Below, one piece after another: positions 36,409 to 49,400 of a DNA stretch of 64,000 nt (position 1 is its first letter; every line of letters begins with the position of its first letter). Position numbers and translations under genes: made by a program. Source of the stretch: Saururus chinensis (lineage: Eukaryota; Streptophyta; Magnoliopsida; Piperales; Saururaceae); the NCBI GenBank assembly GCA_035235625.1, contig CP141148.1, positions 26,909,057 to 26,973,056 on the forward strand. Reading direction: 5' to 3'. Under the pieces are notes generated by a model. That model saw only the letters and a program-made list of their open reading frames with translations, was not told the origin of the DNA and made no database searches.

Positions 36409-36484
36409 TGCCTATGTTTTGGACCTATGTTGTTGATGTTGCAACATATCTGAAGGGGAGTAAACATTTCTAACTTTTTTATTT

Positions 36485-36740
36485 AATTTGATTTATATAC
36501 ATGCGCATCTTAATTAGTAATATTAATTTATTAATTGAGATATATGATTTGCTATGATCTGACAGATTCTGAGATGTTCTCATTCAATCTGCATTAATAT
36601 GCTCTGTTTAGATCTGATCTGCTATGAAATGTCATGTTTTTTATCTGATATGCTCCGATCTAATTTGATATGATCTGTTATAGTCGGATGAAATCTGATA
36701 TGGTCTGATGGGATCTCATATGATCCAATCTATTTTGTTG
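36485..36740. repeat. degenerate GATCTGATATG repeat
   Basis: TCTGATATG, TCTGATCTG and TCTGATGGG variants repeat at intervals of roughly 10-20 bases. The second CACTA element is inserted at its right edge, and a GTGTGATTCTGCTAG-like text continues beyond the element at about 40290. Confidence 0.6.
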
Positions 36741-36743
36741 TGT

Positions 36744-38630
36744 CACTGCAACAAAATGTACTATTAACGATGCAAAATTAAGCGTTGCTAAAACTAATAA
36801 TGACAACACATAAAAAAGCATCACAAAAAAACACTATTAGCGACACTTAATATTAAGCTTCGGTAATAGTCATCTATTAGCGACGCATAATCCATAGCGT
36901 CACTAATACCAATCCTATTAGTGACGTTTTATACTATGCGTCGCTAATAGTTATATTATTTTTAATTTAAAACTATTAGCGACGCTATTTCTTAAGCGTC
37001 GCTAATAGTGTTAACAATAGCGACACTTGTGAAACAGCGTTGCTAATAGCTCTGAATTTAAAACAAGAAATTAAAAATTTAGAACTAATAGCAATGTTTG
37101 TAAGCAAGTATCACTACTAGTATAGATAATAGCGACGCTTGGACACAAGCATCGCTAATATCTTTATTAATTAAAATTAATTAATAAATAATTATTTAAT
37201 AAATGTTAAAAATATTTAAAGTAAGTTTTTTAAATATAATATATTTTCTTCAATATTGACTATTTGTATAAATAATAAATAAATATTAAATTTTCAATAA
37301 AAGGCAGTGTTAATAATAGATTAAACTTTCACTATTAAAATATAATATATATATATTTTTTTAAATTTTCTTATTAATTTTAAGATATAATTTATAATAA
37401 AAGAGAGAGAGTGAAGAGAGAGAGAAAGAGAGGAGGGAGGGAGAGAAAGAGAGGAAGAGAGAGGGAGAGGGAAAGGGAGAAAGAGACTAAGGGGACAGAG
37501 AGAGATGGGGAGAGAGAGAGAGGAAGAGAGAGGGAGAGAGAGACAGAGGGGAGAGAGAGGAGAGGGAGGGAGAGGGAGAGAGGGACTAAGGGGACAGAGA
37601 GAGAGAGGAAGGGAGAGAGAGAGAGGAAGGGAGAGAGAGGAGAAAGAGAGAGGGGAGAGAGAGGAGAAAGAGAGAGGAGAGAGAGTGAGGGGAGAGGGAG
37701 AGGAAAGGAGGAGGGGAGAGAGAGGAGAGACAGAGAGGAGGGGAGAGAGAGAGAGTGAGGAGAGGGGGGAGAGAGAGTGGGGGAGATTATTTTAAATTTT
37801 TTTTATAAAAAAATATTAGCGACGTATATAGGTATGTGTTGCTAATAACACTAGGTATTAGCGACACATACAGCTATGCATCGCTAATATTATAATGTAT
37901 TAGCGACGTGTATATATATATACATCGTCAATACATTATCTTAATAGCGATGCATACTATGCATCGCAAATAACATTTTTTTATTTTAAAAAAAATGAAA
38001 ATTAAAACAAATAGAGAAAGAGAGAGGGAGGAGAGAGGAGAGGAGAGGAGAGAGGGAGGAGAGTGAGGAGAAAGAGAGAAGGGAGAGAGAGAGGAGAAAG
38101 AGAGAGGGAGAGAGAGAGGAAGAGAGAGAGGAGAGAGAGTGAGGAGAGAGAGGAGAGGGAGAGAGAGGTAAGGAGAGAGGGGGGAGAGAGAGAGAGAGAG
38201 GAAGGGAGGGAGGGGAGAGAGAGAGGAGGGAGAGGGGGGAGAGAGAGGAGGGGAGAGATTATTTTTAATTTTTTTTATAAAAAAAAGTATTAGTGACGCA
38301 TATAGGTATGTGTCACTAATAACGCTACATATTAGCGACAAATACAACTATGTGTCGCTAATATTATAGTGTATTAGCAACAATATATCTATGTGTCACT
38401 AATATTATAGTGTATTAGCAATGTATATATCTATGTGTCATTAATATTATAGTGTATTAGCGACATATATATCTATACGTCGCTAATACACTACCTTAGT
38501 AGCGATGCATATAGTATGCGACGCGAATAGCATTTTTTTATTTTAAAAAAATAAAAATTAAAATAGATAGAGAGAGAGGGAGAGAGAGAGAGAGGAGAGA
38601 GAGGGAGAAAGAGAAAGAGGAGGAGGATAG

Positions 38631-38677
<47 letters not shown>

Positions 38678-40263
38678 GAGAGGAGAGAGAGTGGGAGATA
38701 AGGTGAGGAGAGAGAGAGGAGAGAGAGGAGGAGAGGAAAATATTTAAATTTTATTTTTTATATTTTTTATTTAAAAATTAATCAAAAAAATAAATGTAAA
38801 ATGCATCAGTGACGCATATAAATATGGGTTACGAATACACTTATTATTATCGACGCATAATAATATATGTCGCTAATACACTTGGTATTAGCCACATATA
38901 TTCGTATGTGTCACTAATAACCTCAGTAGCGACACATATTCATATATGTTGCTATTACCTTATAATTTATTATATTAAAAAATATGTTTAGAAAGAAAAA
39001 TGAGGGAGAGAGGGGAGAGAGAAGAAAGAGAGAGAGGGTGAGGGGAGAGAGAGGAGGGAGAGATAGAGAGAGAAAGAGGGCGAGGAGAGAGAGAGAGAAA
39101 GAGGGTAGAGAGAGGGTTAGAGAGAAAGAGAGGATTTTATTTTTAAAAAAAATATTATTAGCGACGCTTATTGGTAAGCGTTGCAAATACAAGCCTTATT
39201 TGCGACGCATACTTACAAATGCCGCAAATATTAGAATTAGTTACAACACTTATTAGTAAGCGTCGCCAATAGGAAAATTATTTGCAACGCTTACAAATAA
39301 GCTTTGCAAATAATTTTCCTTGTTGCGACGTTTCTATATAAACATTGCAACATGACTTCTACCCGTGCGATCGAAACGATTGTGCGGGATTTATTCATTC
39401 ACCCGCGCGAGCGATGTAAAATACCCCGCTGGCAATTTCGATGCCAGTGCCGCCATCCTGGCTCAGCCACCACCAGAGCCCCCCCACGCCAGCTCCGCCT
39501 CCCCCCTCCTCCCTCCCCCTTCCCGGTCCCCCCCTCTTCTTTGGAATCCCCCCGCACGCCTCTGGTTCCGCCCCGACTCCACCACCTCCCTCCCCCTCAT
39601 TGGTCCCCCTTCTACTCTGGAATCCCCCTATAGCCGCCCGAGCTGCCTCCGCCCCGCCGCCTCCGGTTCCGCCGTCCCGGCTCAACCACCGCCAGAGCCC
39701 CCGCACCGGCTCCATCTCCTCCCTCCCCCTCCCCGGTCCCCACTCTTCTATGGATTCCCCCTACCGCCGCCCAAAGCTGCCTTCGCCCCACCGCTGTCAT
39801 CCCGGCTTAGCCACCACCGCAGCCCCCCCCCTACCCCACCTCAATATCCACCGCGGATGCTCTCCCGCCACGGGCGGCCTTTTTTTTAAAAAAAAATTTA
39901 AGTCATTAGCGACACTTTTGGAAATCATTGTTGAAGACTTTCCATATTTTTTAATTTTTGACATATTAGTGCTGCTTTAAAAAGCGTCGCTAATCAAAAA
40001 ATAATTTTTTTATTAGCGATAAACTATATTTTTATTATTTTATTTAGAATTTTAATTTTTAAAAAAAATTATTATTAGTGACACATACATAAACAGTCGC
40101 TAATGTTAGACTATTAGCAACGCCTAATGTAAGCGTCGCTAATAAGCAATAGCGACTATAGTTTTATATACGCTTTTTAAGCGTCGCTAATACACATTAG
40201 CGACGCTTAGACTACTATTAGTGACGCTAATAAGCATCGTTAATACTACAATTTATTGTAGTG
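36744..40263. mobile_element. CACTA transposon, 3.5 kb, inverted relative to the 18-kb copy
   Basis: Ends are CACTGCAACAAAATG at 36744 and CAATTTATTGTAGTG at 40263, inverted repeats with about five mismatches in 27. The flanking triplets are TGT (36741-36743) and TGT (40264-40266), a perfect 3-bp CACTA target duplication. TTAGCGACG/CGTCGCTAA pairs fill 36760-37160, 37810-37960, 38285-38520, 38800-38960 and 39890-40250. Four GA-rich arrays (37399-37786, 38013-38258, 38567-38740 and 39001-39135) and a C-rich block (39360-39885) mirror, in reverse order and strand, the layout of the first element. No transposase is encoded. Confidence 0.85.
37399..39135. repeat. GA-rich arrays inside the second CACTA element
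   Basis: Four (GA)n-type blocks are separated by TTTTATTTTAAAAAAAATxA spacers and TTAGCGACG cores. Frames across them (Arg/Glu/Gly only) are artefacts of the base composition. Confidence 0.85.
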
Positions 40264-40443
40264 TGTGTTCTACTTCACTCTGTGATAAAGTAGCATGTGT
40301 GATTCTGCTAGTGTTCTGCTCACTTCTGTGAGATGTGTGATTCCACTGATTTATTTGCTTCCTTTCAACTCCAAAGATAGATGTCTGTATAACTCTGAAT
40401 GATATGTGTATTTTAACATATATAATTTTGCAATGCCTGATGC

Positions 40444-40757
40444 ATGTAATACCCATTAGGCAAAACTATGTTCGGATCTGATCGTATTGGAATAATATTA
40501 TAATATTATCCAATACGTATGTAGGCAACCAATTATAAGACAATGTTAGCCCAATCCAAATTTATTATAATAATAAGCTTATTCTGACCTAAGAGCAATG
40601 AAGCATTAAAGCTCTATAGTGAGTAGAGGAAAGTAACAACTCTTACACATAGAGTACGCCGCTCCTGGGTAGTCTCGTTTTGATTTTTATGAAAAGTAAT
40701 CCGATTTTGAGTTCCGAACCTCCGGTCTGAATTGGTTTTTGGGTCGGGGTGTTACAT
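40444..40757 (-). mobile_element. solo LTR, Ty3-gypsy type, about 314 bp
   Basis: Read on the minus strand it opens TGTAACACCCCGACCCAAAA, a classic plant gypsy LTR start, and closes GGGTATTACA, so it has TG...CA ends. No internal domains flank it. The 5-bp flanks (ATGCA and TTTAT) do not match. Confidence 0.6.
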
Positions 40758-41625
40758 TTATTTTTAAATCTTACTCGACCACAACAACCTTAAATTAGAT
40801 TATAAGACTCAATACATACACAAGGTTCTTTAACATAATTTGGACAAAACAACTAACAAATAAATTAGATATATGACTCATATGTTCTTACAGATAGCTC
40901 ATTTTATTTTTTTAAAAATAAATTATAATTATTATCTTTTAAAAAATAAATAAAACTATTAATACAAAACAGAAAGAATAAATTTAATGACAATTTATTT
41001 TATAATAACTTAAGTTATTGAGAAACAATAGTTATTTCTCGTGCAATCAAATATATGATTTCTAGTTCATGTTGAAATATATAATAAATTTAGTATTTAT
41101 CTCAAAAACTATTTCATAAAAATTAACAAAATTGCCACTTAGAATATGCCAAATATCAAGTTCCTACTAGAGATAGCAGATTCTAGAAAGTCATAGAGAA
41201 GATTAGCCACTCACCACAGAGGCAAAAAATGTTACACATGTGTCAATTGTGGCCGTGAAATTATTATAAATAGTGGGGTAAGCCTTCTCCTACGAGGACA
41301 ATAAATAGTTTGGTGAGCTGTTGTTTTGCTAAAATTCCCTACGGTCCAGGACGGCTTATCACCTGATGTGACGATCATTATTTTAAAGTGCTAAGGGGTA
41401 TCAAGCTCATCTATGTCTTCGTGCCTCAGCCCACTTGGTAGGCCCAATGGCACCACGGCAGTCGAACAAAAACACCCAAGAGCATTTTCATAATTTTGAT
41501 AATACGACCTTTACTTTTTTTTATTTAAGTTGAACCAAAGTTTTGCTCAGCCTCAGCATGAGTTTGAGTTTGAGTTTGATTAGCTCAAGTCGAAGCTACC
41601 AACTTTATTGTTAGTTACTCCCTCC
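40758..41625. other. no gene recognised
   Basis: AT-rich DNA with no supported feature. Confidence 0.4.
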
Positions 41626-41940
41626 ATTTTTTAAAATAAATTTAATTTAATTTTAATAAATGTAATATAATTAATTTATAATTTTAATATTTTCTTTGTC
41701 TTATTTTAATAGTTATATTTAAAAAGATAGTACTCTATTTGTCTTATTTTAATAGATATATTTAGAAAAATAGTAATTTAAATGGTGAAGCCCACGTTTA
41801 AGAGAACAAAAAATAAGCCTATATATAATACTCTTTTTTACGTACCTAATCACTTAAATTAAATAGAATAATATTATTAATATGAAATAAATTTTTTTAT
41901 CAAATAGAATTATTAATATAAGATGGAGGGAATAATTTTT
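41626..41940. mobile_element. Stowaway-like MITE, possibly nested
   Basis: Opens TACTCCCTCCATTTTTT and closes AAGATGGAGGGAATA. A second TACTCTATTTGTCTTATTTT start inside (about 41730) suggests one element inserted in another. No frame. Confidence 0.6.
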
Positions 41941-42880
41941 AGAGAATAGTAAAACTTATATTTAAGAAAAAATAAAATAAACTTATGATACTCTTTTTTA
42001 AGTACTCAATCACTTAAATAATATGGAATTGATTGTAGTCCATCAACCTACCGAGGCAACCAGTTACACCAAATTTCACTCCCGTACGCCCACCTATAAT
42101 AGAGAAGATATTTTAATGCGCCTACCTCTAATAAAGCCTCCTATTACATTTAAACACATGGCAGTGGAAATCAACTATAGCCAAGTTACCTCTAAATGAT
42201 TACTGAAACACATTTACCTATAATAAAGGGCTCATTATAAATATGAGCATTTTAGTATCTTCCCTATAATAAAGGGCTCATTATAAGAACGATGTTATTC
42301 TTATTCTTCGCTTTCCTACAATTCCTAATCCTATTTGTCTCATCTCTACGGTTGGTTGTGTCCATCTGAAGTCAGTGTCTTCTTTATTTATGAAACTTAA
42401 ACCATGCACCGTATGATTTAATTCGTATAAAGTAATCACTATCATCTGAGAAACGTCCTCTCATGGTTTGGAGGTGACCTCACCTCCTCACCATTAGATG
42501 CTGTCGTTGTGGTAAGAAATCACAAACATACGACAAACGCCATTGTCTTCTCGTGACGATCAAATAAGATTTGATAAGGTGGCCTATCTAATTTTTTAGG
42601 CCTAGGTCGGAGAAAATGCAAATATTCACACAAAAAATTTGGAACGTACATCAAGAAATTTTTTATTGCTCAAAAACTTTACTTTAGTCGGGCATCCTAT
42701 GTATTAACTGTGCTCAATTTTTAACTCAACGAGACAATGCGTAATGATTTTAAATTTATGTACTTTTGTTTGAACATACATAATATGATAATAAATAGTA
42801 AAAATATTTAGTATTGTATAAAAAAATAGTTATATAACTTGTAGATGCATTTATGAAATAAGAATAGAAATACTATGCTT
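41941..42880. other. no gene recognised
   Basis: AT-rich DNA. ATAATAAAGGGCTCATTATAA occurs twice near 42218 and 42261 as a short local duplication. Nothing else is seen. Confidence 0.4.
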
Positions 42881-43380
42881 AGGGGTGTTTACGAACACAT
42901 GTATAGGGTTGCTCGTGTTTGTCCACTTTATGTGTACATACAATGTCTGCCCCGGTCTATATTATATTTTGTCTATGTCTATTCACAATGGACTTGGGCG
43001 GACTTAAATAGACATGAATATACATTAAAACCCCAACTCTTAAAGTCTAATAAATATGTAATATGTTAGGCCAAGACTTAATACGCTACATAGCTATTAG
43101 AATCTTACTTTTTTTACTATTTATAATTATCTAGTAGTTATGTAGGGATTGATCACTTTTTTTTTTACTAGGTTCCCTATCACCAACAAAAATTGGCAGG
43201 CATGGATGTTTGAGGAGTTGCCCATATTCATAGCTATTTGTTAGGGTGGAAAAATTAGTTGGTTCTTGTTTTGTCAGTGTCCATCGCATACATAAAAAAA
43301 GTCTGCCTTATATAAATATTGATGTGGATATGGACAGATAACCGGACAACATATGTCCATAAACACCCCTCTATGTAATA
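42881..43380. mobile_element. hAT-like MITE, relative of the 35.9-kb copy
   Basis: Left end AGGGGTGTTTACGAACACAT, right end ATGTCCATAAACACCCCT, inverted. Flanks CTATGCTT and CTATGTAA could be a decayed 8-bp duplication. The AGGGGTGTxxACG terminus is shared with the MITE in the copia integrase. Confidence 0.65.
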
Positions 43381-45900
43381 AAATAATTAGTAGAAGTAGG
43401 CCCATTTTGGGGTCCATGGCTTTGGAGAAAGGATTAGTGAAGATTAAAGAGTTGAAAGTAGTAGGGAATCTTTAAGATAAAATCCTACTTAATAAAGGAC
43501 TTCTATGTAGGGGCTGTCTGATTGTGTAACATTTATGACTTTAGTTATGATTTCACGTAGCAAGGTTCACAATTGCTTAGTTTTGGGGCATTATATTAAG
43601 AACATGCATACTCTTAGATAAGGTTTTCTAGCCCGTCATTTCCCTTCTATTTTAGGACTCTTCTTCATATCCAAATTCAATCTTATCTCCATGATTGTCC
43701 CTTATGCTTTTGTTCATAAAGAATAATGTAAGAGAAAAGTCTGATGGAGTACTACTATCCAAAAAATATAATATATAATATAAATTCCTAATTAAGAGAT
43801 TATTTGGGTGTTAAATTTTTTAAAAATAAAAGTAAAATTTTTTAAAATTAAATTTAAAAATTTACAGCTGAATGTGAATTACAGTTAATAATGAAATCTT
43901 TTAGAATAAATTTAGATATCGTATCAAACTAAATTTTAAAACTTTAAAATAATACAACTCTCTCTTTTAAACTTAGATATGCACGTTTTTAGTATTATTA
44001 CTTTCTTAAACTTGAGCTAATTAAACAATATCTCACAAGGATAGGCAATTTTAAACTTTTAAAGTGGGCTCACTTATATGACACATTTTTTTATCATCAA
44101 ATCGATATAAGAGGTAACTATTAAGCAATAACGAAATCTTTAATTTTTGAAATGGGGGCTGAGAGGCATAATCGATGGAAGATGATTTTGGTCGATTTTG
44201 GCTCAAAACGGCTTAGAATTAAATTTTAAAAATTTCGCCCACCTTCTATAAACAAATATGATTTCAAAAATTAAGAATAGAAATTGAGGTAGAATCAACA
44301 GAATCTTACATAAATTCAGTACACAACATAGCCCCTAAGAAGTAATTATCAGAAAAATTATAAAAAAACATAAGTGCAACAAATATGAAAAAAATAATAA
44401 AAAATATAAAAATTCTATTGTTTATATAAATATGCATATCCATGAATTATATTTTGTACACTGTTGAATTCCACAATAGTTAGGTTCTTATGCTTTTTCT
44501 ATCTTAAATTAATAGCTCTATTTAGTAAAAAATTTCGTTCTATTTTAATAGTTTTATTTTATTAAATTTAACTTGTTAAATACTTAAAAAAATATTATAA
44601 ACTTATTTTTTTTCTATTTTATTAGATGCGAATTTTATGATAAAAATTATTATTATTTTAAATATAACTATTAAAATAAGATAAAAAAAAGTAATAAATA
44701 AATTTAGAGATAAAATAAATTATAAGGATTTATGATCCTCGTTAAATTATTATTGTTGTGAGAAAGGAAGATGAGTGAAACTATAAAATATATCATCATA
44801 TACATTGGGAAATGCAGAGGTATCTTATCTGATCATTTCACACCAACCGAGGAGCACAATGAAACTTCTGCTAGCCGCCCTCGTGCTCACAAAAGTACCA
44901 CCATTTTACTTGATCAATATGTAGCGACCCATGTGGGCCCAAGCTGCACATGCAGGTAGCCCCACTTGTGCTTATATAATTGCTGTTCTAATTGTCGATA
45001 TACCAAAAAATAAGAGCTCTTAAGGTTGGACTCAACGCTCTTAATTAGACTGAAGTTACCATGTAAAGAAAATACAAACAAACAAGTTTAGATGGTTGAG
45101 TTGATGAAAATATTACGATCATTCATTGAATGCTCACTTAATGTAAACCACAAAAAGCCACATTTGTACATGGAAGAGTATTTATGTTTTTCACTTACAA
45201 TGAGCCATATTTGAGAATTCTTAATATTTAAAATTAATAACGCACATATTAGTGTACGTTAGTATCAATTAATTTTATAAATAAAAGACTCCTGTGTGCA
45301 GCTTATGCTACATTCATTATTAGTAGAGTAGGAAATACTCATCCTTGTACATGAAGCCTCGAGCCTATACATTACAACAGGCATATAGAGAACATCCATG
45401 TAATGTGCAACTTATAATAGTTTTATTTAATTTTATAAAATAAAATAATTAAAAACTAAATAAAGTTATTAATTAATTATTTAAAAATAAATAAAACCAT
45501 TAATGTAGGATGAAAGGAGTCTCATTTAAAATAAATTTAATAAATTTTTATTTTAAAGATTTTTAGCCAAAGTTATGATAACAATTCAAGAAATTAACTT
45601 TAATATGGTTGGTTGGATCTTTCCCGTTATAGAAAGCTCTAAATCCCATTGGCATACAATGTATAAGGGTATATAAGTTATATTTTTATTTTAATAAAGA
45701 CCTAGGTCTTGTCTATTAAAACAAAATATTTTTTAATATAAGGCATGTATAACGTCAGATCAAAATCCTAAAGCACAAGGTGGTAGAAAGTCTACCATCG
45801 AATTTTGATCCAAATACCCAGGTTCATAATAACATTACTCACAAGAAAATAAAAAAATTCTGACTTTACGATAAAAAATAAAACAAATAATTAGGTTAAG
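43381..45900. other. intergenic, AT-rich; no gene recognised
   Basis: Several ATTAATAG/CTATTAA pairs (about 44495-44700 and 45406-45515) look like further worn MITEs without clear ends. A frame of 62 codons at 44771 has no recognisable domain. Confidence 0.4.
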
Positions 45901-45939
45901 AGTATAAGTAAAGTGGGGTATAAAGTTAACTCAATTCTG

Positions 45940-46440
45940 ATTGTGGGCCCGTGTTTCCATTTGGGCCCCACCTCCTCAACGTCTCAATTGGAGTTACCAA
46001 TCCAGGAAGGCAAAATGCAACATGCCCAAAAAGAAATGTTCGTGTGGGGTGGAAGCCTGAAATAGGAAAGTCCGGAAGCAAAAAGAAAGGGAATTTTAGG
46101 CAACTCTGGTTTAGCAATTTTCCCCGGGCCCAGTAAAGCAATAATCATCCTTGGGGCCCATGAATCACGAGTTTGTCCACGAAAAGTGAGTGAAAAGCTC
46201 TAAGCAATGTAAGACCCGTGCCCTATGACCCGTACGTGTTCATATATCCAACCATCCGATCATATGGGCCCCACGTAATCTGACGGCTCGCACCTCTCAA
46301 CACGTACTGGGCACGGGATTTATAGCTTTATATGAAACTAATAAATCCAAACTAATTTTTGGGCGTTTCCCATACAAGAAGGGACGAAGCCGGCAAATAA
46401 GTCATATCTGCCTGGCAAAATCACATCCCGCCAATAAAAA
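45940..46440 (+). promoter_or_regulatory. probable promoter of the starch phosphorylase gene
   Basis: TGGGCC (site II, TCP-type) motifs occur at 45944, 45962 and 46265. ACGT cores lie in CCACGTAA (about 46272) and ACACGTAC (about 46300). TTTATAG/TTTATAT near 46320-46334 may act as the TATA box about 165 bp before the start codon, and a CCAAT box is at about 46430. These are motif matches only; no transcription start is known. Confidence 0.45.
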
Positions 46441-46494
46441 AGCTCACTCTCTGACTTCACAGCTGCTGACACTCCTCCCCCCTCACTCCCTCCA

Positions 46495-49400
46495 ATGGCT
46501 TCCTCCGCTCCGTCGCTTCCCCTCTCCCCGGCCAACTCCGCCGCCGGCCTCGCCGGATTCGTCGCCGGGGGAGGCGGAAGGAGGCCGAGTAGGCTTCCGC
46601 TTTTTCTGCGCAGGACTACAACCGCGCCGAGTTGTCTCCGGCGTCCGCAGAGATGGGTGGTTCCGGTCAGAAGCGTGGCCGGCGATCACAAGGTGGAGGG
46701 GGCCGTGTGTGCTGGCTCCGGTAATTCATTCGGATCCTGTGTTGTGTAGTCGGGTCCTTGAGTCGGATCTTTGCCCATTTTTGGCTTCCCTGCTTCTGCT
46801 CTCTCCTTCTTCAGTTGTATCTGATGTGCAAATGTTGTCAACAGTCTGATTGGATATTTGGTTTCTTTGTCCTTTTTTTTATCTTTTTTCTTCTGAAACA
46901 AACTCTCTCTTCTTTTTGATACCTCGGATGTGTGACTTGGAAATTTTGATGCCATTTTGTTTATGAATTGAATTTTTTTTGTCTTTCATTTGAGTCATTA
47001 ATTTAACACTGAGGAAGCAATTGGGATCTGGGTCTGATTTGTTATAGAATGTGTGTCTTGTATTTTTCTTTTCAAATCTCAAATTGTTTTTGTACTTGTT
47101 GTAGAACTGCAAATTATTACTTGTTGATTGTTATATTCTTTATATCAATTTCATGTTATTGTCATTTTGTCTCCGTTTCAACAAATGCGTGTTTGGTAAG
47201 TTCGAACGTTTTCGCCTTTGTGGGACTGACTTCAGATGTCAACTATTTTTGTTTTGATCTACTCACTCAATTGCGTTTGCTTAGAATTATGTGAAGCTAA
47301 CAATCTGTTAAGTACCAACCAGTTTTATTATTATCATAATTTTGAGTGAAACAGATCGTAAATGTCTACCTCTTTGTCAGTTGGGTTGATCTCTTGTAAA
47401 ATAAGCTAAGTTATATTGTTTGTAACTCTGCATCGGAGCGGGCAATATGTAGGTTGGGTTGGCTTGCTTGTTTACCCATGATGCAATGTGTGTGTGTGTG
47501 GTCAATTCCATGCTGTAAAGTACTCCCTCTGTCATACATTAATAGCTCGTTTTAGTTTTTCAAAATGAACTAAATTTAATTCATTTTTAAAATTTAAATG
47601 GAGCTATTAATGTGGGACAGAGAGAGTAGGTGTTTGCCCTCTGTTGATTTGATGCTTAATGCTAAAAAAACTATGATAAAGGAGATGATGTCTTCGTTTA
47701 TATATCTAATCCAAGGACATGATTTTATAAATATCTTTAGAATATTGAGAATTGTAATTTTTCCTTCAAGTTACTACATGATCTTCTATGTTACAACGTT
47801 TTAATTGTCACTAAATATCATTTTCCTGTTTTAGATTTTGTTCCAGATGCTTCTTCTATCACTTCAAGCATAAAATACCATGTGGAATTCACACCACGTT
47901 TCTCTCCAGAGAGGTTTGATCTTCCTAAGGCATACTTTGCAACTGCAGAAAGCGTCAGAGATTCTCTAATTGTAAACTGGAATGCGACATATGAGTATTA
48001 TGATAAAATGAACGTTAAGCAGGCATATTACCTGTCCATGGAATTTTTACAGGTTAGTAAGCTTTAATATTAGCTTGCTTTGCATGAAGCTTGGTTTGTT
48101 ATTAATGATATGTGTAAAATGATCATCTCTATATATTTCTAGGGAAGAGCCCTGTTAAATGCAATAGGGAATTTAGAGCTTACAGGTGCCTATGCAGAGG
48201 CTCTAAGAAAGCTTGGACATGACCTAGAAAATGTTGCCGGACAGGTCAGATTAAATGCTAAATTACGAATTTAGTTTATTGTTTGACCTGTCACGAAATG
48301 CTTAAACCAGACAGTTCATATATCAAAAATTATTTGATGATTGATTTATTAATAGGAACCAGATGCGGCACTTGGAAATGGAGGTCTTGGTCGTCTGGCT
48401 TCATGTTTCCTGGATTCTCTGGCAACACTAAACTATCCTGCATGGGGTTATGGGCTCAGGTACAAGTATGGTTTGTTCCACCAAAATATTACAAAAGATG
48501 GTCAAGAGGAGATTGCTGAAAGTTGGCTTGAGGTACAATCAATGTTTATCAAATCTGTCTTTTTATTTTTCCCCTTCTGCCCCAGATGCACTATAAATTA
48601 TATAATTTTTTTAATTGTATATTCATGTCTGATGTTTAGCTAGTTTTATTTATCATTAAATTAATTTATAATATTGCAGATGGGAAATCCTTGGGAGATG
48701 GTGAGAAATGATGTAATATACCCAATAAAATTTTGTGGTAAAGTTGTTACCGGATCAGATGGGAGGAAACACTGGATTGGTGGTGAAGACATAGAAGCTG
48801 TTGCATATGATGTTCCAATACCAGGATATAAAACTAAAACAACTCTTAACCTTCGGCTGTGGTCGACAAGAGTGCCATCACGAGATTTTGATCTACAAGC
48901 TTTCAATTCTGGAGAGCATTCAAAGGCTTGTGAAACTCAGATAAATGCTGAAAAGGTTGCAAGAATATCTTGGTTTTTTTTTATCTAGATTTTATGTTTT
49001 TCATTTTATTACTTAGTCTTTTTGCTTTGACAAATTTAATCTCGGATTATGTGCTGTATTTCTCAGATTTGTTACATATTGTATCCTGGAGATGATTCAC
49101 TAGAAGGAAAAATCCTGCGTCTGAAGCAGCAATACACTCTGTGCTCTGCTTCACTTCAAGATATTATTGCCCGTTTTGAAAGGAGATCCGGGAAATCCGT
49201 TATTTGGGAAGAGTTCCCTGAAAAGGTTTCTGCACAGATGAATGATACTCATCCAACACTATGCATTCCTGAGCTGATGCGAATTTTGATTGATATTAAG
49301 GGGCTGAGCTGGGAAGAAGCTTGGAATATTACTCAAAGGTAGTCTGTACATTGTTTTTTCCATTGAATATTCATACTGTTTTCTCGATGCGCATTCGAGT

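Larger units (their letters stand above)
33102..36480 (+). pseudogene. Ty1-copia gag-protease-integrase, broken and interrupted
   Basis: The domains run in copia order. Gag N-part is at 33102-33302 (KFKIEKFMGHNYEFWRMQIEDY then a stop). The gag UBN2-like part is at 34350-34680 (TTKECFDLLPLMYANPSLTN...HLNSFYDLLNQL). The protease motif WTTDSGASFHATS is near 34949, and the pre-integrase GAG region is at 35330-35460 (HRCLGHTSE). The integrase core is at 35510-35880 (RTDVWGPAQAPSLGGACYFVTFIYD...CDKHGIRKMLTTPRQHRKNDVIEKMN) and continues after an insertion at 36410-36460 (FWTYVVDVATYL). Stops and frameshifts break every domain. Reverse transcriptase, RNase H and the 3' LTR are absent. Two insertions, at 33305-34346 and 35888-36408, split gag and integrase. 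Confidence 0.85.
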
